Shown here piece after piece: positions 29,476 through 38,986 of a stretch of DNA of 64,000 nucleotides. Positions within the stretch are counted from its first letter, which is position 1. The number at the start of each line of letters is the position of its first letter. A program made the translations under genes and the position numbers. The stretch comes from Octadecabacter algicola (lineage in GTDB: Bacteria > Pseudomonadota > Alphaproteobacteria > Rhodobacterales > Rhodobacteraceae): positions 62,001 to 126,000 of the forward strand of contig NZ_JAKGAR010000004.1 in NCBI RefSeq assembly GCF_021532625.1, in the 5' to 3' direction. The notes beneath the pieces were generated by a model. The model was not told the origin of the DNA, did no database searches, and saw nothing but the letters and a program-made list of their open reading frames with translations.

Positions 29476-30129
29476 ATGAAATTCTTCGTAGATACCGCAG
29501 ATATCGCCGCTATCACCGAACTCAATGATTTGGGTATGGTAGATGGCGTTACGACCAACCCTTCCATCATCGCCAAGTCCGGCCGTGATATCCTTGAAGT
29601 GACAAAAGAGATTTGTGACCTCGTCAGTGGTCCGGTTTCCGCAGAAGTTGTTGCAACAGACGCCGACGACATGATCGCAGAAGGCCGCAAGCTTGCGAAG
29701 ATCGCAGACAACATCGCCGTAAAAGTGCCGCTCACATGGGACGGCCTTAAGGCCTGTAACGTACTGTCGAGCGAAGGCAATATGGTCAACGTGACGCTTT
29801 GCTTCTCTGCAAATCAGGCGCTTTTGGCGGCCAAAGCGGGCGCGACATTCATCAGCCCGTTCATCGGTCGCCTTGATGACATCAACCTAGATGGCCTTGA
29901 GCTGATCGAGGACATCCGCACGATCTATGACAACTACGGCTACGACACGCAGATCCTTGCAGCGTCTATCCGCAATGCAAACCACATGTCTGAATGCGCC
30001 AAGATCGGTGCTGACGTCGCGACTGCGCCGCCGAATGTGATCAAAGCTATGGCGAACCACGTGTTGACGGACAATGGTCTTGCCGCGTTCCTGAAGGACG
30101 CTGCAAAAGCGAACATCAAAATCGTTTAA
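29476..30129 (+). CDS. fsa: Fructose-6-phosphate aldolase / transaldolase (TalC/FSA type)
   Basis: A 217-residue small TIM-barrel aldolase. The Schiff-base lysine is in [15 protein letters not shown], and the N-terminal signature is [13 protein letters not shown] with [14 protein letters not shown]. The short length is that of the TalC/FSA subfamily rather than the 310-plus residue TalB. Many such proteins act as transaldolase in the pentose phosphate pathway; activity as FSA or transaldolase cannot be separated by sequence alone. It is monocistronic. A GGAG lies upstream of the ATG, and a hairpin (CTCGCGG/CCGCGAG, 30140-30159) lies downstream. Confidence 0.94.
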   Translation: MKFFVDTADIAAITELNDLGMVDGVTTNPSIIAKSGRDILEVTKEICDLVSGPVSAEVVATDADDMIAEGRKLAKIADNIAVKVPLTWDGLKACNVLSSEGNMVNVTLCFSANQALLAAKAGATFISPFIGRLDDINLDGLELIEDIRTIYDNYGYDTQILAASIRNANHMSECAKIGADVATAPPNVIKAMANHVLTDNGLAAFLKDAAKANIKIV

Positions 30130-30299
30130 TTCCAAAGCTCTCGCGGTTATCGCCGCGAGCGTCATCGTGAAATCATTTCGGCAGGGCGGCATTCTACATG
30201 AGTGTCGCCCTGCAACACTTTGGATTCATCGTAAATAATCCTAGCGTGAGCCCGCGCGCGTCTGCTAGATACGACCCCAATCAATAAGAGAAGACCAAA

Positions 30300-31007
30300 A
30301 TGAGCAGTGATCCCCTCCTGAACGATGACGTTCGGTCCAAAATCATGTCCGACCCCGAAGCCTTGCTTGAGGATCAGGATATCATGCGCGCGCTGGTCGC
30401 TGCGAATGAGAAAAACCTTGGCGGCAACATCGTCGATCTTCGCGGTATCGCGATGGAGCGGTTGGAAGGGCGTCTTGACCGCCTGGAAGACACACACCGC
30501 AACGTGATAGCGGCGGCGTATGAAAACCTTGCGGGTACTAACCAGATCCACCGCGCTATTTTGCGGATGATGGACGCGGGCAAGTTCGAAAACTTCTTGA
30601 ATGATCTTCGCGGCGACGTCTCTGACATCTTACGCGTGGATGCTGTGCGTTTGGTGTTGGAGTCTTCAACATCCGAAGCCGACCCAGCGATTGCACGGCT
30701 CAGTGATGTGTTGTCGATCGCGGAACCGGGTTTTGTGCAAAACTATATCAGCCATGGGCGCTCCGCCCCTGCGCGCCAAGTGACTTTGCGCCAAGTGAAG
30801 ACTGACGACGTTGAAGTCTTTGGTGACAAGGCGGAGTACATTCGCTCTGAGGCCTGTTTGCGTTTGAACCTTGGCGATGGCCGTTTGCCGGGCATGTTGA
30901 TCTTTGGTGCTGAAGACCCGCACCAATTCACGCCTCAGCAAGGCACCGACTTGCTAACTTTCTTTGCCGGCGTCTTTGAACGCGTCATGCGGCACTGGTT
31001 AAGCTGA
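30300..31007 (+). CDS. DUF484 family protein (YigA-like)
   Basis: A 235-residue cytosolic protein with a GAF-like fold. Helical N-terminus includes GNIVDLRGIAMERLEGRLDRL, and the C-terminal part includes LRLNLGDGRLPGMLIFGAEDP with GTDLLTFFAGVFERVM. DUF484 genes lie directly before xerC in many proteobacteria, as yigA does in E. coli. The stop codon overlaps the xerC start (TGATG), so the two are coupled. Biochemical function is unknown. Confidence 0.92.
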   Translation: MSSDPLLNDDVRSKIMSDPEALLEDQDIMRALVAANEKNLGGNIVDLRGIAMERLEGRLDRLEDTHRNVIAAAYENLAGTNQIHRAILRMMDAGKFENFLNDLRGDVSDILRVDAVRLVLESSTSEADPAIARLSDVLSIAEPGFVQNYISHGRSAPARQVTLRQVKTDDVEVFGDKAEYIRSEACLRLNLGDGRLPGMLIFGAEDPHQFTPQQGTDLLTFFAGVFERVMRHWLS

Positions 31008-31927
31008 TGGTATCGCCAGCCCTATCCCGCGCATTGGCGGATTGGCTGGACCATCAACGCGCGCTCAAGGGGGCTGCGCAAAACACACTAACGGCCTATC
31101 AAACTGACGTACTTGGTTTTTTGTCTTTTATGACCCAGCACCACGGTGAGGCGCAGGGACTTGGCCCAATCTCGAAGATCGCTGTGACCGACATGCGGTC
31201 TTGGATGGCCCATGAACGGGGGCGCGGTGTGTCGGCGCGGTCGTTGGCGCGATCTTTGTCTGCTGTAAAATCATTCTATCGGTGGCTGGCGGATCGCGAA
31301 GGGTTTGAACCGACTGCCGTTTTATCTACACGCTCACCTAAATTCCAAAAGAAGTTACCACGCCCACTAGCCGTGGATGCCGCCCGTGCAATGATCGACA
31401 CCGTCGAACTACAAGCCCGCGAACCGTGGATCGCCCAACGCGATGTCGCGGTTGTGACGCTTTTATACGGGTGCGGCTTGCGTATCTCCGAGGCGCTGGG
31501 GCTAACCGGCGCAGACGTCCCCCTGCCCGCCACGTTGCGCATAATGGGTAAGGGCGGCAAAGAGCGGTTGGTTCCGGTAATCCCCGCGGCCCGTGCGGCT
31601 GTAGACGCTTACTTGCGTGCCTGCCCGTTCCCGCCAGAAGACGACCAGCCGGTCTTTCGAGGCGCGCGCGGCGGTGCACTTTACCCCAAGGCGATTCAGT
31701 CGGTGATGGCGCAGGCAAGGATGCAATTGGGTTTGCCAGCCACAGCGACACCCCACGCCATGCGCCACAGTTTTGCGACCCATTTATTGAATGCTGGCGG
31801 CGATTTGCGATCAATTCAAGAACTGCTCGGTCACGCGTCGCTGTCGACAACACAAGCCTACACGGCCGTCGACACCGCCCGCCTTATGGAAGTCTACGAC
31901 GCGGCGCACCCAAAGGCCGCTGGATAA
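31007..31927 (+). CDS. xerC: Tyrosine recombinase XerC
   Basis: A 306-residue site-specific recombinase that resolves chromosome dimers at dif with XerD at the end of replication. The N-terminal SAM-like domain includes SARSLARSLSAVKSFYRWL. The catalytic residues are arginine in GCGLRISEALGL, lysine in GKGGKERLVPV, H-x2-R in HAMRHSFATHLL, histidine in LGHASLSTTQ, and nucleophile tyrosine in AYTAVD. It is assigned XerC rather than XerD from the DUF484 context. Confidence 0.94.
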   Translation: MVSPALSRALADWLDHQRALKGAAQNTLTAYQTDVLGFLSFMTQHHGEAQGLGPISKIAVTDMRSWMAHERGRGVSARSLARSLSAVKSFYRWLADREGFEPTAVLSTRSPKFQKKLPRPLAVDAARAMIDTVELQAREPWIAQRDVAVVTLLYGCGLRISEALGLTGADVPLPATLRIMGKGGKERLVPVIPAARAAVDAYLRACPFPPEDDQPVFRGARGGALYPKAIQSVMAQARMQLGLPATATPHAMRHSFATHLLNAGGDLRSIQELLGHASLSTTQAYTAVDTARLMEVYDAAHPKAAG

Positions 31928-31981
31928 CCCAAGCGCCATGCAGCGGTTGCCCTGCTGCTTCAAATCCGTCATGACACGGGG

Positions 31982-32689
31982 ATGACTTCAATGACTCCCG
32001 CACAGACCAAAGCGCTAGGCGTTCACCTTTTCACCGCCACTGGCGCCGTTTTTGCGATGCTAGCGATGTTGCAAGCAATTCAAAAAGACTGGGCGATGAT
32101 GTTCGTTTGGTTGATCGTTGCCTTTGCGGTGGATGGGGTCGACGGGCCATTGGCGCGTCATTATCACGTTAAGAAACATGCGCCGCAGTTTGATGGCGTC
32201 CTGCTGGACCTGATTATCGATTACCTCACCTATGTCTTTATTCCAGCTTATGCGCTTTATGCGTCGGGCTTGATGGATGGCTGGTCAGGCTGGGTGGCTA
32301 TCATCGTGATCACCTTTGGATCGGCATTATATTTTTGCGATACGCGCATGAAAACAAGCGACAATTCGTTTTCCGGATTTCCGGGATGCTGGAACATGGT
32401 GATCCTTGTTTTGTTTGCTCTAACCCCGCCGTGGTGGGCCTGTTTGGCACTCGTCGCAGTGCTGGCGGTGACAATGTTCGTGCCCGTGAAATTCATCCAC
32501 CCTGTACGGACAGACCGCTGGCGGGCGATCTCTTTGCCGATGGCTCTGGCGTGGACCGTGTTTGCGGGTGTTTCAGCGTGGGTTGGGTTCGAACCACCTA
32601 CCCCAGTCTTTTGGGGGCTGATGATAACGTCGCTCTACCTTCTTGGTGCAGGCGCCATGCAACAGGTGCTTCACGGCCCCAACGGATAA
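31982..32689 (+). CDS. pcs: Phosphatidylcholine synthase
   Basis: A 235-residue integral membrane CDP-alcohol phosphatidyltransferase that makes phosphatidylcholine from CDP-diacylglycerol and choline. The active-site motif is VDGVDGPLARHYHV, then PQFDGVLLDLIIDYLTY, with the conserved aspartates spaced as in Pcs of rhizobia and Pseudomonas. The long insertion between AR and the FDG motif separates it from PssA and PgsA. Six to eight hydrophobic segments follow. An ATG at 31991 (MTPAQ) with GGGGA eight bases upstream is an equally good start. Confidence 0.92.
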   Translation: MTSMTPAQTKALGVHLFTATGAVFAMLAMLQAIQKDWAMMFVWLIVAFAVDGVDGPLARHYHVKKHAPQFDGVLLDLIIDYLTYVFIPAYALYASGLMDGWSGWVAIIVITFGSALYFCDTRMKTSDNSFSGFPGCWNMVILVLFALTPPWWACLALVAVLAVTMFVPVKFIHPVRTDRWRAISLPMALAWTVFAGVSAWVGFEPPTPVFWGLMITSLYLLGAGAMQQVLHGPNG

Positions 32690-32694
32690 GACGC

Positions 32695-33147
32695 CTAGAT
32701 CAGGAAACCGCCCGCACCTTCGTGGCGCAATAAGGCGACTTTGGTTTCGACACCGCCCTTGCCTGAAAATCCAGTTAGGCCCTTAGCCCCCATAACCCGA
32801 TGACACGGGATAATGACAGGTATGGGGTTGCCGCCACAGGCAGACCCGACGGCCTGCGCCGACTGGCCCAGCGCCTTAGCGATGTCGCCGTACGTCACCG
32901 TATCTCCAAACGGGATCGCTGCCATTTGATCACAAACAGCGCGCTGAAAATCGGACCCAGCAACACGCAACGGAAGATCAAAGTCCTGCAGTTGCCCAGC
33001 GTCATAAGCCCGCAACTGCCGCGCGGCCTCGTTCAACAATGGCGTGTCGTCAGACCCGTCACCATCCCATTCAACGCGCACAATCGCGCCGTCTTCTTCC
33101 CAAAGGGTCAATGGGCCAAACTGGGAGTGGATGGTGAGGCTAGGCAT
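32695..33147 (-). CDS. ogt: Methylated-DNA-[protein]-cysteine S-methyltransferase
   Basis: A 150-residue suicide repair enzyme that removes O6-alkyl groups from guanine. The active-site cysteine lies in VIIPCHRVMGAKGLTGFSGK. The helix-turn-helix segment FGDTVTYGDIAKALGQSAQAV and the asparagine hinge GGNPIPV are present. There is no Ada regulatory domain. It is convergent with pcs, 5 bp apart, and lies downstream of ileS on the same strand. Confidence 0.95.
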   Translation of the reverse strand: MPSLTIHSQFGPLTLWEEDGAIVRVEWDGDGSDDTPLLNEAARQLRAYDAGQLQDFDLPLRVAGSDFQRAVCDQMAAIPFGDTVTYGDIAKALGQSAQAVGSACGGNPIPVIIPCHRVMGAKGLTGFSGKGGVETKVALLRHEGAGGFLI

Positions 33148-33198
33148 AGGCCCACCCTCACCAATTCTTATCGCTTCGGCAATCCGAAACCTGCGCTT

Positions 33199-36126
33199 TT
33201 AGCTCAAAGCCTCGTCACAACGCCCGCAAACACCTGCATGGCTGTGGCTGCCTACATCCGGCAAGATCTTCCAGCAGCGGGCACATTTTTCACCTTCGGA
33301 CATACCGAAGACCACGCCAACACCTGCGACATCGTCCAATGTAAACGCACCTTCTGGGGCATCGCCTTCGAGAACCGTGATCTGGCTGGTGATGCAAAGG
33401 TCCGCAAAGGTTTCGGTGTTGGTGATGATCGCCGCCAGCTCAGGTGACAGATAAACGGTTGGCGCTGCTTCCAGCGACGACCCGATCACTTTGGCCGTAC
33501 GCTGTTCTTCGAGCGCGCCCGTTACCACACGACGCACAGCACGAACCGTTTCAGCCCGTGCGGCCAGAACATCGTCGCGCCATTCAGCCGGCGTATCAGG
33601 GAAATCCGTCAAGTGGACAGATGTGTCGCCACCATTGCGCTCAAGCCAAACCTCTTCCATCGTGAAGATCAGGATCGGCGCCAACCAGCTGGTTAGACGT
33701 GTATAAAGGGCATCCAGAACCGTCAGTGCAGCACGCTGGCGTTTCGTATCACCATCGCAATACAGCGCATCTTTACGGACGTCGAAATAAAACGACGACA
33801 GGTCCAATGTCGCGAAATCAAACACAGCGCGGAACACACCTTGGAAATCGTATTTCGCGTAACCTTCGCGCACGACGCCATCCAGAACTGCCAGTTTGTG
33901 CAAGATCAACTGCTCAAGCTCAGGCATGTCGTCTCGGGCTACGGACTTGGACGCATCGAAATCACCGAGTGATCCAAGCATATACCGCATGGTGTTGCGC
34001 AAACGGCGGTAGCTGTCTGCCACACCTTTGAGGATTTCATCCCCGATCCGCTGGTCATTCGTGAAATCAACCTGCGCCACCCAAAGACGCAGGATGTCCG
34101 CGCCATACTGCTGGACGACCTTTTCAGGAACGATGGTGTTGCCGATGGATTTGGACATCTTCATGCCCTTTTCGTCCAGCGTGAACCCGTGTGTCAGAAC
34201 ACCACGGTACGGCGCGCGGCCAATGGTGCCACAGCCCTGCAACATCGAAGAATGGAACCACCCACGGTGCTGGTCGGTGCCCTCAAGGTAGAGATCGGCA
34301 AGCCCGTCTTCGGATCCATCTTCGCGGTCACGCAATGTGAACGCGTGTGTAGACCCAGAATCGAACCACACATCTAAGATGTCCATCACCTGATCATAGT
34401 CATCAGGGTTGTGATCCCCACCCAAGAAACGCTCTTTGGCGCCCTTTGCATACCACGCATCAGAGCTTTCGACCTCAAACGCCTCAAGAATCCGCGCATT
34501 AACCTTAGGATCGCGCAACAGGTAATCCGCATCCGTAGGCTGAGCACCCTTCTTGGTGAAACACGTCAGTGGAACACCCCAAGCCCGCTGACGGGACAGA
34601 ACCCAGTCAGGCCGCGCTTCGATCATAGAGAACAGACGGTTACGTCCCTTTTGCGGGGTCCATGTCACCAATTCATCGATAGAGCGCAAAGCGCGTTCAC
34701 GGATCGTGGTGCCGTATGTGTCTTGGCCATCGCCAACTTCTTTATCAATCGCGGCAAACCATTGCGGCGTATTGCGGAAGATGATCGGCGCTTTGGACCG
34801 CCAGCTGTGCGGATAAGAGTGCTTGATCTTGCCACGCGCCAACAACCCGCCAACTTCAGCCAGCTTGGACATGACTGCGCCATTGGCATCGCCTTCCCAA
34901 TCGCCTTTTTTGGCTTTGGCACGAAGGATGCGTTTGCCACCAAAGAACGGCATGTCTTCGCGGAAGGTGCCATCGTCCATCACGTTGTAAGTGATGACTT
35001 CGGCCAACATGCCAAGATCACGGTAGAGTTCGAACTCCTCCATCCCGTGGGATGGCGCACAATGCACAAACCCTGTACCTTCGTCGTCGGTCACAAAGTC
35101 AGCCGCGCGGAAATCGCGAAGGTCATCCCATTCGCCGTTGCCGCCTTCAACACCGTTCAGCGGGTGCTGCAACGACAGGCCTGCCAGCTCATCAGCAGAC
35201 ACATCGCGAACTCGGGTCCATTGGCCTTCTTCAAGACGTGCCTTAGCGAAAACATCGCCAGCCAATTTGTCAGCCAGCAAGAATTTTTCGCCGACCTCGG
35301 CCCAGCATTCATCCGGCGTCGAGGTCACCTCATACAAACCATAAGAATAGTCGGCACCATAAACGACCGCCTTGTTGGACGGGATAGTCCAAGGAGTTGT
35401 CGTCCAGATCACAACTTTCGCGCCAGCTAGGTCGCCTGCATCCACCGCAAACTTCACCCAGATCGCAAAGCTCTCTTTGTCGTGGTACTCCACCTCGGCC
35501 TCAGCCAGCGCCGTCTCCTCAACAGGGGACCACATCACAGGCTTGGACCCTTGATAGAGCGTGCCATTCATCAAGAACTTTTGGAATTCCTCAGCGATCA
35601 CTTTTTCAGCGTGGAAGTTCATCGTCAGGTAAGGGTCATCCCATTTACCAGTGATGCCCAAACGCTTGAACTCATCACGTTGGATGTCGACCCAACCGGA
35701 AGCAAAATCACGGCATTCCTGACGGAATTCAACAACATCAACGTCGTCTTTGTTCTTACCCTTTTCGCGGTACTTTTCTTCGATCTTCCACTCGATCGGC
35801 AGACCGTGGCAATCCCAACCAGGGATGTAACGCGCGTCTTTGCCCATCATCTGCTGGGACCGCACCACCATGTCCTTCAGGATTTTGTTCAGCGCGTGGC
35901 CGATGTGCAAATGGCCGTTCGCATAAGGAGGGCCATCGTGCAGCGTGAACGGCTGGCGGGTCTCGCCCTTGGCCTTTTCGCGCAGCGTTTCATAAACGTC
36001 GAGCTTATCCCAATGGGCCAGCCATTCAGGCTCGCGCTTGGGCAATCCGGCCCGCATCGGGAAATCCGTCTTCGGCAGGTTCAACGTTGTTTTGTATTCG
36101 GGTGTTTCAGTCTTATCGGCGCACAT
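33199..36126 (-). CDS. ileS: Isoleucine-tRNA ligase
   Basis: A 975-residue class I aminoacyl-tRNA synthetase. The HIGH motif is PYANGHLHIGHALN (around residue 70) and the KMSKS motif is EKGMKMSKSIGNT (around 660). The editing domain contains TTTPWTIPSNKAV. The C-terminal zinc-binding cysteines are CARCWKI and CGRCDEALS. Length and domain order are normal. It is followed 51 bp downstream by ogt. Confidence 0.98.
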   Translation of the reverse strand: MCADKTETPEYKTTLNLPKTDFPMRAGLPKREPEWLAHWDKLDVYETLREKAKGETRQPFTLHDGPPYANGHLHIGHALNKILKDMVVRSQQMMGKDARYIPGWDCHGLPIEWKIEEKYREKGKNKDDVDVVEFRQECRDFASGWVDIQRDEFKRLGITGKWDDPYLTMNFHAEKVIAEEFQKFLMNGTLYQGSKPVMWSPVEETALAEAEVEYHDKESFAIWVKFAVDAGDLAGAKVVIWTTTPWTIPSNKAVVYGADYSYGLYEVTSTPDECWAEVGEKFLLADKLAGDVFAKARLEEGQWTRVRDVSADELAGLSLQHPLNGVEGGNGEWDDLRDFRAADFVTDDEGTGFVHCAPSHGMEEFELYRDLGMLAEVITYNVMDDGTFREDMPFFGGKRILRAKAKKGDWEGDANGAVMSKLAEVGGLLARGKIKHSYPHSWRSKAPIIFRNTPQWFAAIDKEVGDGQDTYGTTIRERALRSIDELVTWTPQKGRNRLFSMIEARPDWVLSRQRAWGVPLTCFTKKGAQPTDADYLLRDPKVNARILEAFEVESSDAWYAKGAKERFLGGDHNPDDYDQVMDILDVWFDSGSTHAFTLRDREDGSEDGLADLYLEGTDQHRGWFHSSMLQGCGTIGRAPYRGVLTHGFTLDEKGMKMSKSIGNTIVPEKVVQQYGADILRLWVAQVDFTNDQRIGDEILKGVADSYRRLRNTMRYMLGSLGDFDASKSVARDDMPELEQLILHKLAVLDGVVREGYAKYDFQGVFRAVFDFATLDLSSFYFDVRKDALYCDGDTKRQRAALTVLDALYTRLTSWLAPILIFTMEEVWLERNGGDTSVHLTDFPDTPAEWRDDVLAARAETVRAVRRVVTGALEEQRTAKVIGSSLEAAPTVYLSPELAAIITNTETFADLCITSQITVLEGDAPEGAFTLDDVAGVGVVFGMSEGEKCARCWKILPDVGSHSHAGVCGRCDEALS

Positions 36127-36392
36127 TTGGGGCGTCCTTTAGATCGGTCAAATTGGAAAGGCTGGGACGGTGCGATAACTCAACACCTCTGCTCCGACGT
36201 GTGGGGGTCACAGCGTCGGGGATATAATTCGAATAATCTGGATCATGCGAGTGTCCATAGGGCGGCTTATAGGGCCGCCTGCGCCGAGGGTAAAGTGCAG
36301 CGTTTGCGTCCCGCGACCTTGCCCCGCTGTCGGCATTTACCCATACGGTTTCTACATCGATTCTATATTAAGGTAGTAAGGGGTTTATTGTC

Positions 36393-37571
36393 ATGCACAT
36401 CGCCATAATCGGGGCCGGAATGGGTGGTCTGACGGCTGCGTGCCTCCTCGCGGATCAAGGCCATAAGATCACGATCTTCGATCAGTTCAACACACCGAAA
36501 CCTGTCGGTTCAGGTCTGGTCATTCAACCTGTCGGACAAGATGTCTTGCGCGAAGTCGGTGCCTTGGAAACAACCCTTGGATATGGCAACCGCGTCACCC
36601 ACATGCTTGGCCTCGAGGCGCAGAACGGTCGGCGTGTGCTGGATGTGACGTATGACCTTGTTGACCCCAATGCCTATGGACTAGCAATTCACCGCTCGGC
36701 ACTGTTTGACGCACTTTGGCAAGCGATGGAGAAACGAACCGGTATTGAGGTTGTGACCTCTGCGGACGTGACCTCCGTTCGCCAGGATCCAGAAAGCATT
36801 GAGGTTTTCACAGCTCACGGCGACATCTTTGGGCCGTTCGATTTATGCATTGATAGCTCAGGTGCGGGGTCGCCTTTATCGCCAATCAAGGCCAACCCGC
36901 TCGGCTACGGCGCGATCTGGGGAACCGTCGATTGGCCCGAAGACACAGAACTACCGAAAAACCACCTAAGTCAACGTTATCTCGGGGCGTCCCATATGAT
37001 CGGCGCGCTGCCAATCGGTTCATTTGCTGGCGAAACCGGATTCAAGGCGGCGGTGTTCTGGTCCCTCCCACGAGACGCCTATACAGCATGGCGCGAAAAC
37101 GGCATCGACGCATGGAAGTCAGAGGCCACATCACTCTGGCCTGCGCTCACACCGTTCCTTGATCAAATCACTGATCCGGATCAAATGACAATGGCTCGTT
37201 ATAGCCACGGTACCCTGAACCGCCCTTACAACAATCGCCTCGTACACATCGGCGACGCGGCACATCGTGCATCGCCTCAGCTTGGCCAAGGGGCAAACAT
37301 GGCCCTGCTCGATGCACAGGCCCTGTCCCGTGCTCTTGCGACCCGAACTGTCGCCCGCGCCCTACCCGCCTATGCCCGTGCCCGCCGCCTGCACACAAGA
37401 ATATACCAAGCTATGTCGTGGGGTTTCACACCGATGTATCAATCCGACAGCCGCCTTCTTCCCCTATTGAGAGATCGCGCCCTGTTCCCTGTTTCTCAAA
37501 TACCACCCGTACCGCGCATTCTCACAAGCCTTGTTTGCGGCACCATGGTTCCACCAATCGGACGCCTCTAG
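36393..37571 (+). CDS. FAD-dependent monooxygenase (PHBH/UbiH-like)
   Basis: A 392-residue flavoprotein hydroxylase. The N-terminal dinucleotide-binding motif is IAIIGAGMGGLTAACLLADQG, given here in part as GAGMGGLTAA. The mid-region carries FDLCIDSSGAGSPL in the position of the DG motif. The C-terminal FAD ribityl-binding motif is HIGDAAHRASPQLGQGANMAL, in part GDAAHRASPQLGQG. It resembles salicylate or kynurenine hydroxylases, but the substrate is not known. UbiK lies nearby on the opposite strand, so a ubiquinone hydroxylase role is conceivable, though UbiH/F/L-specific motifs are not evident. The ATG has a weak GGGG upstream. Confidence 0.88.
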   Translation: MHIAIIGAGMGGLTAACLLADQGHKITIFDQFNTPKPVGSGLVIQPVGQDVLREVGALETTLGYGNRVTHMLGLEAQNGRRVLDVTYDLVDPNAYGLAIHRSALFDALWQAMEKRTGIEVVTSADVTSVRQDPESIEVFTAHGDIFGPFDLCIDSSGAGSPLSPIKANPLGYGAIWGTVDWPEDTELPKNHLSQRYLGASHMIGALPIGSFAGETGFKAAVFWSLPRDAYTAWRENGIDAWKSEATSLWPALTPFLDQITDPDQMTMARYSHGTLNRPYNNRLVHIGDAAHRASPQLGQGANMALLDAQALSRALATRTVARALPAYARARRLHTRIYQAMSWGFTPMYQSDSRLLPLLRDRALFPVSQIPPVPRILTSLVCGTMVPPIGRL

Positions 37572-37652
37572 CGCGTACCGTTGCTTCGTAAATACCTCGG
37601 GGGGATGTAGCGGGGTCAGCGACCCTCGTCCGGTTCGCCCCTCAATGCCATT

Positions 37653-37677
37653 AAAAAGGGCCACCAAACGGCAGCCC
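37653..37677 (-). terminator. Rho-independent terminator after ubiK
   Basis: On the minus strand an 8-bp stem (GGGCTGCC pairing with GGTGGCCC through two G-T pairs) with a GTTT loop is followed by five T residues. It lies about 40 nt beyond the ubiK stop codon. Confidence 0.65.
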
Positions 37678-37716
37678 CAATAAAACCAAATACCACGTGC
37701 GGCAAAGCCGCTCTGC

Positions 37717-37956
37717 TTACTTACCTTCAAGCGCCTCGATACGCGCCAAAAGTGCTGCATTTTCTTCGCGCGCCTTTTGCGCCATGACGCGAACCGCATC
37801 GAATTCTTCGCGCGTCACGAAGTCGCGGTCGGCCAGCCAGCGGTCAACCATGCCTGACATTGCAGTTGATGCCTCATCCTTAGCGCCCTGCGCCACGCCC
37901 ATTGCATTGGTCATCAATTGCGACAGGTCGTCAAAAACTTTGTTGCGGGTTTGCAT
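37717..37956 (-). CDS. ubiK: Ubiquinone biosynthesis accessory factor UbiK (BMFP family)
   Basis: A 79-residue helical protein. It has the BMFP/YqiC pattern: an amphipathic N-terminal helix (FDDLSQLMTNAMGVAQG), then DFVTREEFDAVRVMAQKAREENAALLARIEALE, which forms a trimeric coiled coil. UbiK helps the soluble ubiquinone-synthesis complex and binds lipid. It is divergent from lgt, an arrangement common in Rhodobacteraceae. Confidence 0.9.
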   Translation of the reverse strand: MQTRNKVFDDLSQLMTNAMGVAQGAKDEASTAMSGMVDRWLADRDFVTREEFDAVRVMAQKAREENAALLARIEALEGK

Positions 37957-38059
37957 GGTACTCTCCTTGATCTCTTATCCCTATATGGGCAGCCCTTCCC
38001 CCCATAACAACCCCGTTCAAACGGTTGACATCGTCGCACCCTGAGGCACTAAAGGGCCC

Positions 38060-38986
38060 ATGTTGACGTCGATCCCCTTTCCAGAGATTTCACCCGTGAT
38101 CTTTTCGATCACGCTGTTTGGCTTCACCTTCGCGCTGCGCTGGTATGCGATGGGGTATATTGTCGGCATCCTCATCGGCTGGTGGATTGCGGCACGTGCA
38201 ATCAAACGCCCCAACCTTTGGCGCAATGACACAGCCCCCCTGAACCGAGACCAAATCGAAGATTTGCTAACGTGGATTGTTCTCGGCGTCATTTTCGGTG
38301 GTCGCATCGGGTATGTGTTGTTTTACGGCGATGGCCAATTCCGCCAAGACCCGCTCTCGATCATTCGCGTGTGGGATGGCGGCATGTCGTTCCACGGCGG
38401 CTTTATCGGGGTGTGCATCGCGGTGTTCTTCTGTGCCCGCCGCTACGGGGCCGCTATAGGTGACGTTGCAAATGTCCTCGCCCTGACCGCTACGCCTGCG
38501 ATTTTCCTTGTTCGGATCACCAATTTCATCAACGCCGAACTTTACGGCCGTGCAACGGATTTGCCGTGGGGTATGAAATTCCCGAGCATGTGTGTTGATC
38601 CGACCTACCAGGCCTGTGCCGTAGCAGGCGAGTGGTTTTACAATGGCACCGAAGTACCACGTCACCCCAGCCAACTCTATGAGGCTGGTCTTGAAGGTCT
38701 TTTATTGGGTGCAATTATCCTGTTCCTCGCATTCTCACGGGGCTGGCTGAAACGCCAATGGTCCCTCGTGGCCGTGTTTTTAATGGGCTACGGCTTGTCG
38801 CGGTTCGCGGTGGAATTCGTCCGCCAGCCAGACGCACAATTCACATCCACCGACAATCCAATCGGTTGGGCTTATGAATTTGGCAACTGGGGTTTGACCC
38901 AAGGCCAAGCGCTGTCCTTGCCGATGATCCTTGTGGGCTTTGCGCTTGTGATCATCACCCGCCGCATGGCCAAGTCGACCACATGA
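38060..38986 (+). CDS. lgt: Prolipoprotein diacylglyceryl transferase
   Basis: A 308-residue inner-membrane enzyme that attaches diacylglycerol from phosphatidylglycerol to the lipobox cysteine of prolipoproteins such as Pal. About seven hydrophobic segments are seen. Family motifs are GGRIGYVLFYG, GGMSFHGGFIGV, RITNFINAELYGR, PRHPSQLYEAGLEGL and SRFAVEFVRQPDAQ. Its stop overlaps the start of the MidA-like gene by 4 bp (ATGA). Confidence 0.97.
   Translation: MLTSIPFPEISPVIFSITLFGFTFALRWYAMGYIVGILIGWWIAARAIKRPNLWRNDTAPLNRDQIEDLLTWIVLGVIFGGRIGYVLFYGDGQFRQDPLSIIRVWDGGMSFHGGFIGVCIAVFFCARRYGAAIGDVANVLALTATPAIFLVRITNFINAELYGRATDLPWGMKFPSMCVDPTYQACAVAGEWFYNGTEVPRHPSQLYEAGLEGLLLGAIILFLAFSRGWLKRQWSLVAVFLMGYGLSRFAVEFVRQPDAQFTSTDNPIGWAYEFGNWGLTQGQALSLPMILVGFALVIITRRMAKSTT

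Noticed and set aside
34411-36408. Two long plus-strand frames (339 and 308 codons) opposite ileS
   Set aside because: ileS is complete with all motifs. The opposite frames have no recognisable domain and arise from codon bias.
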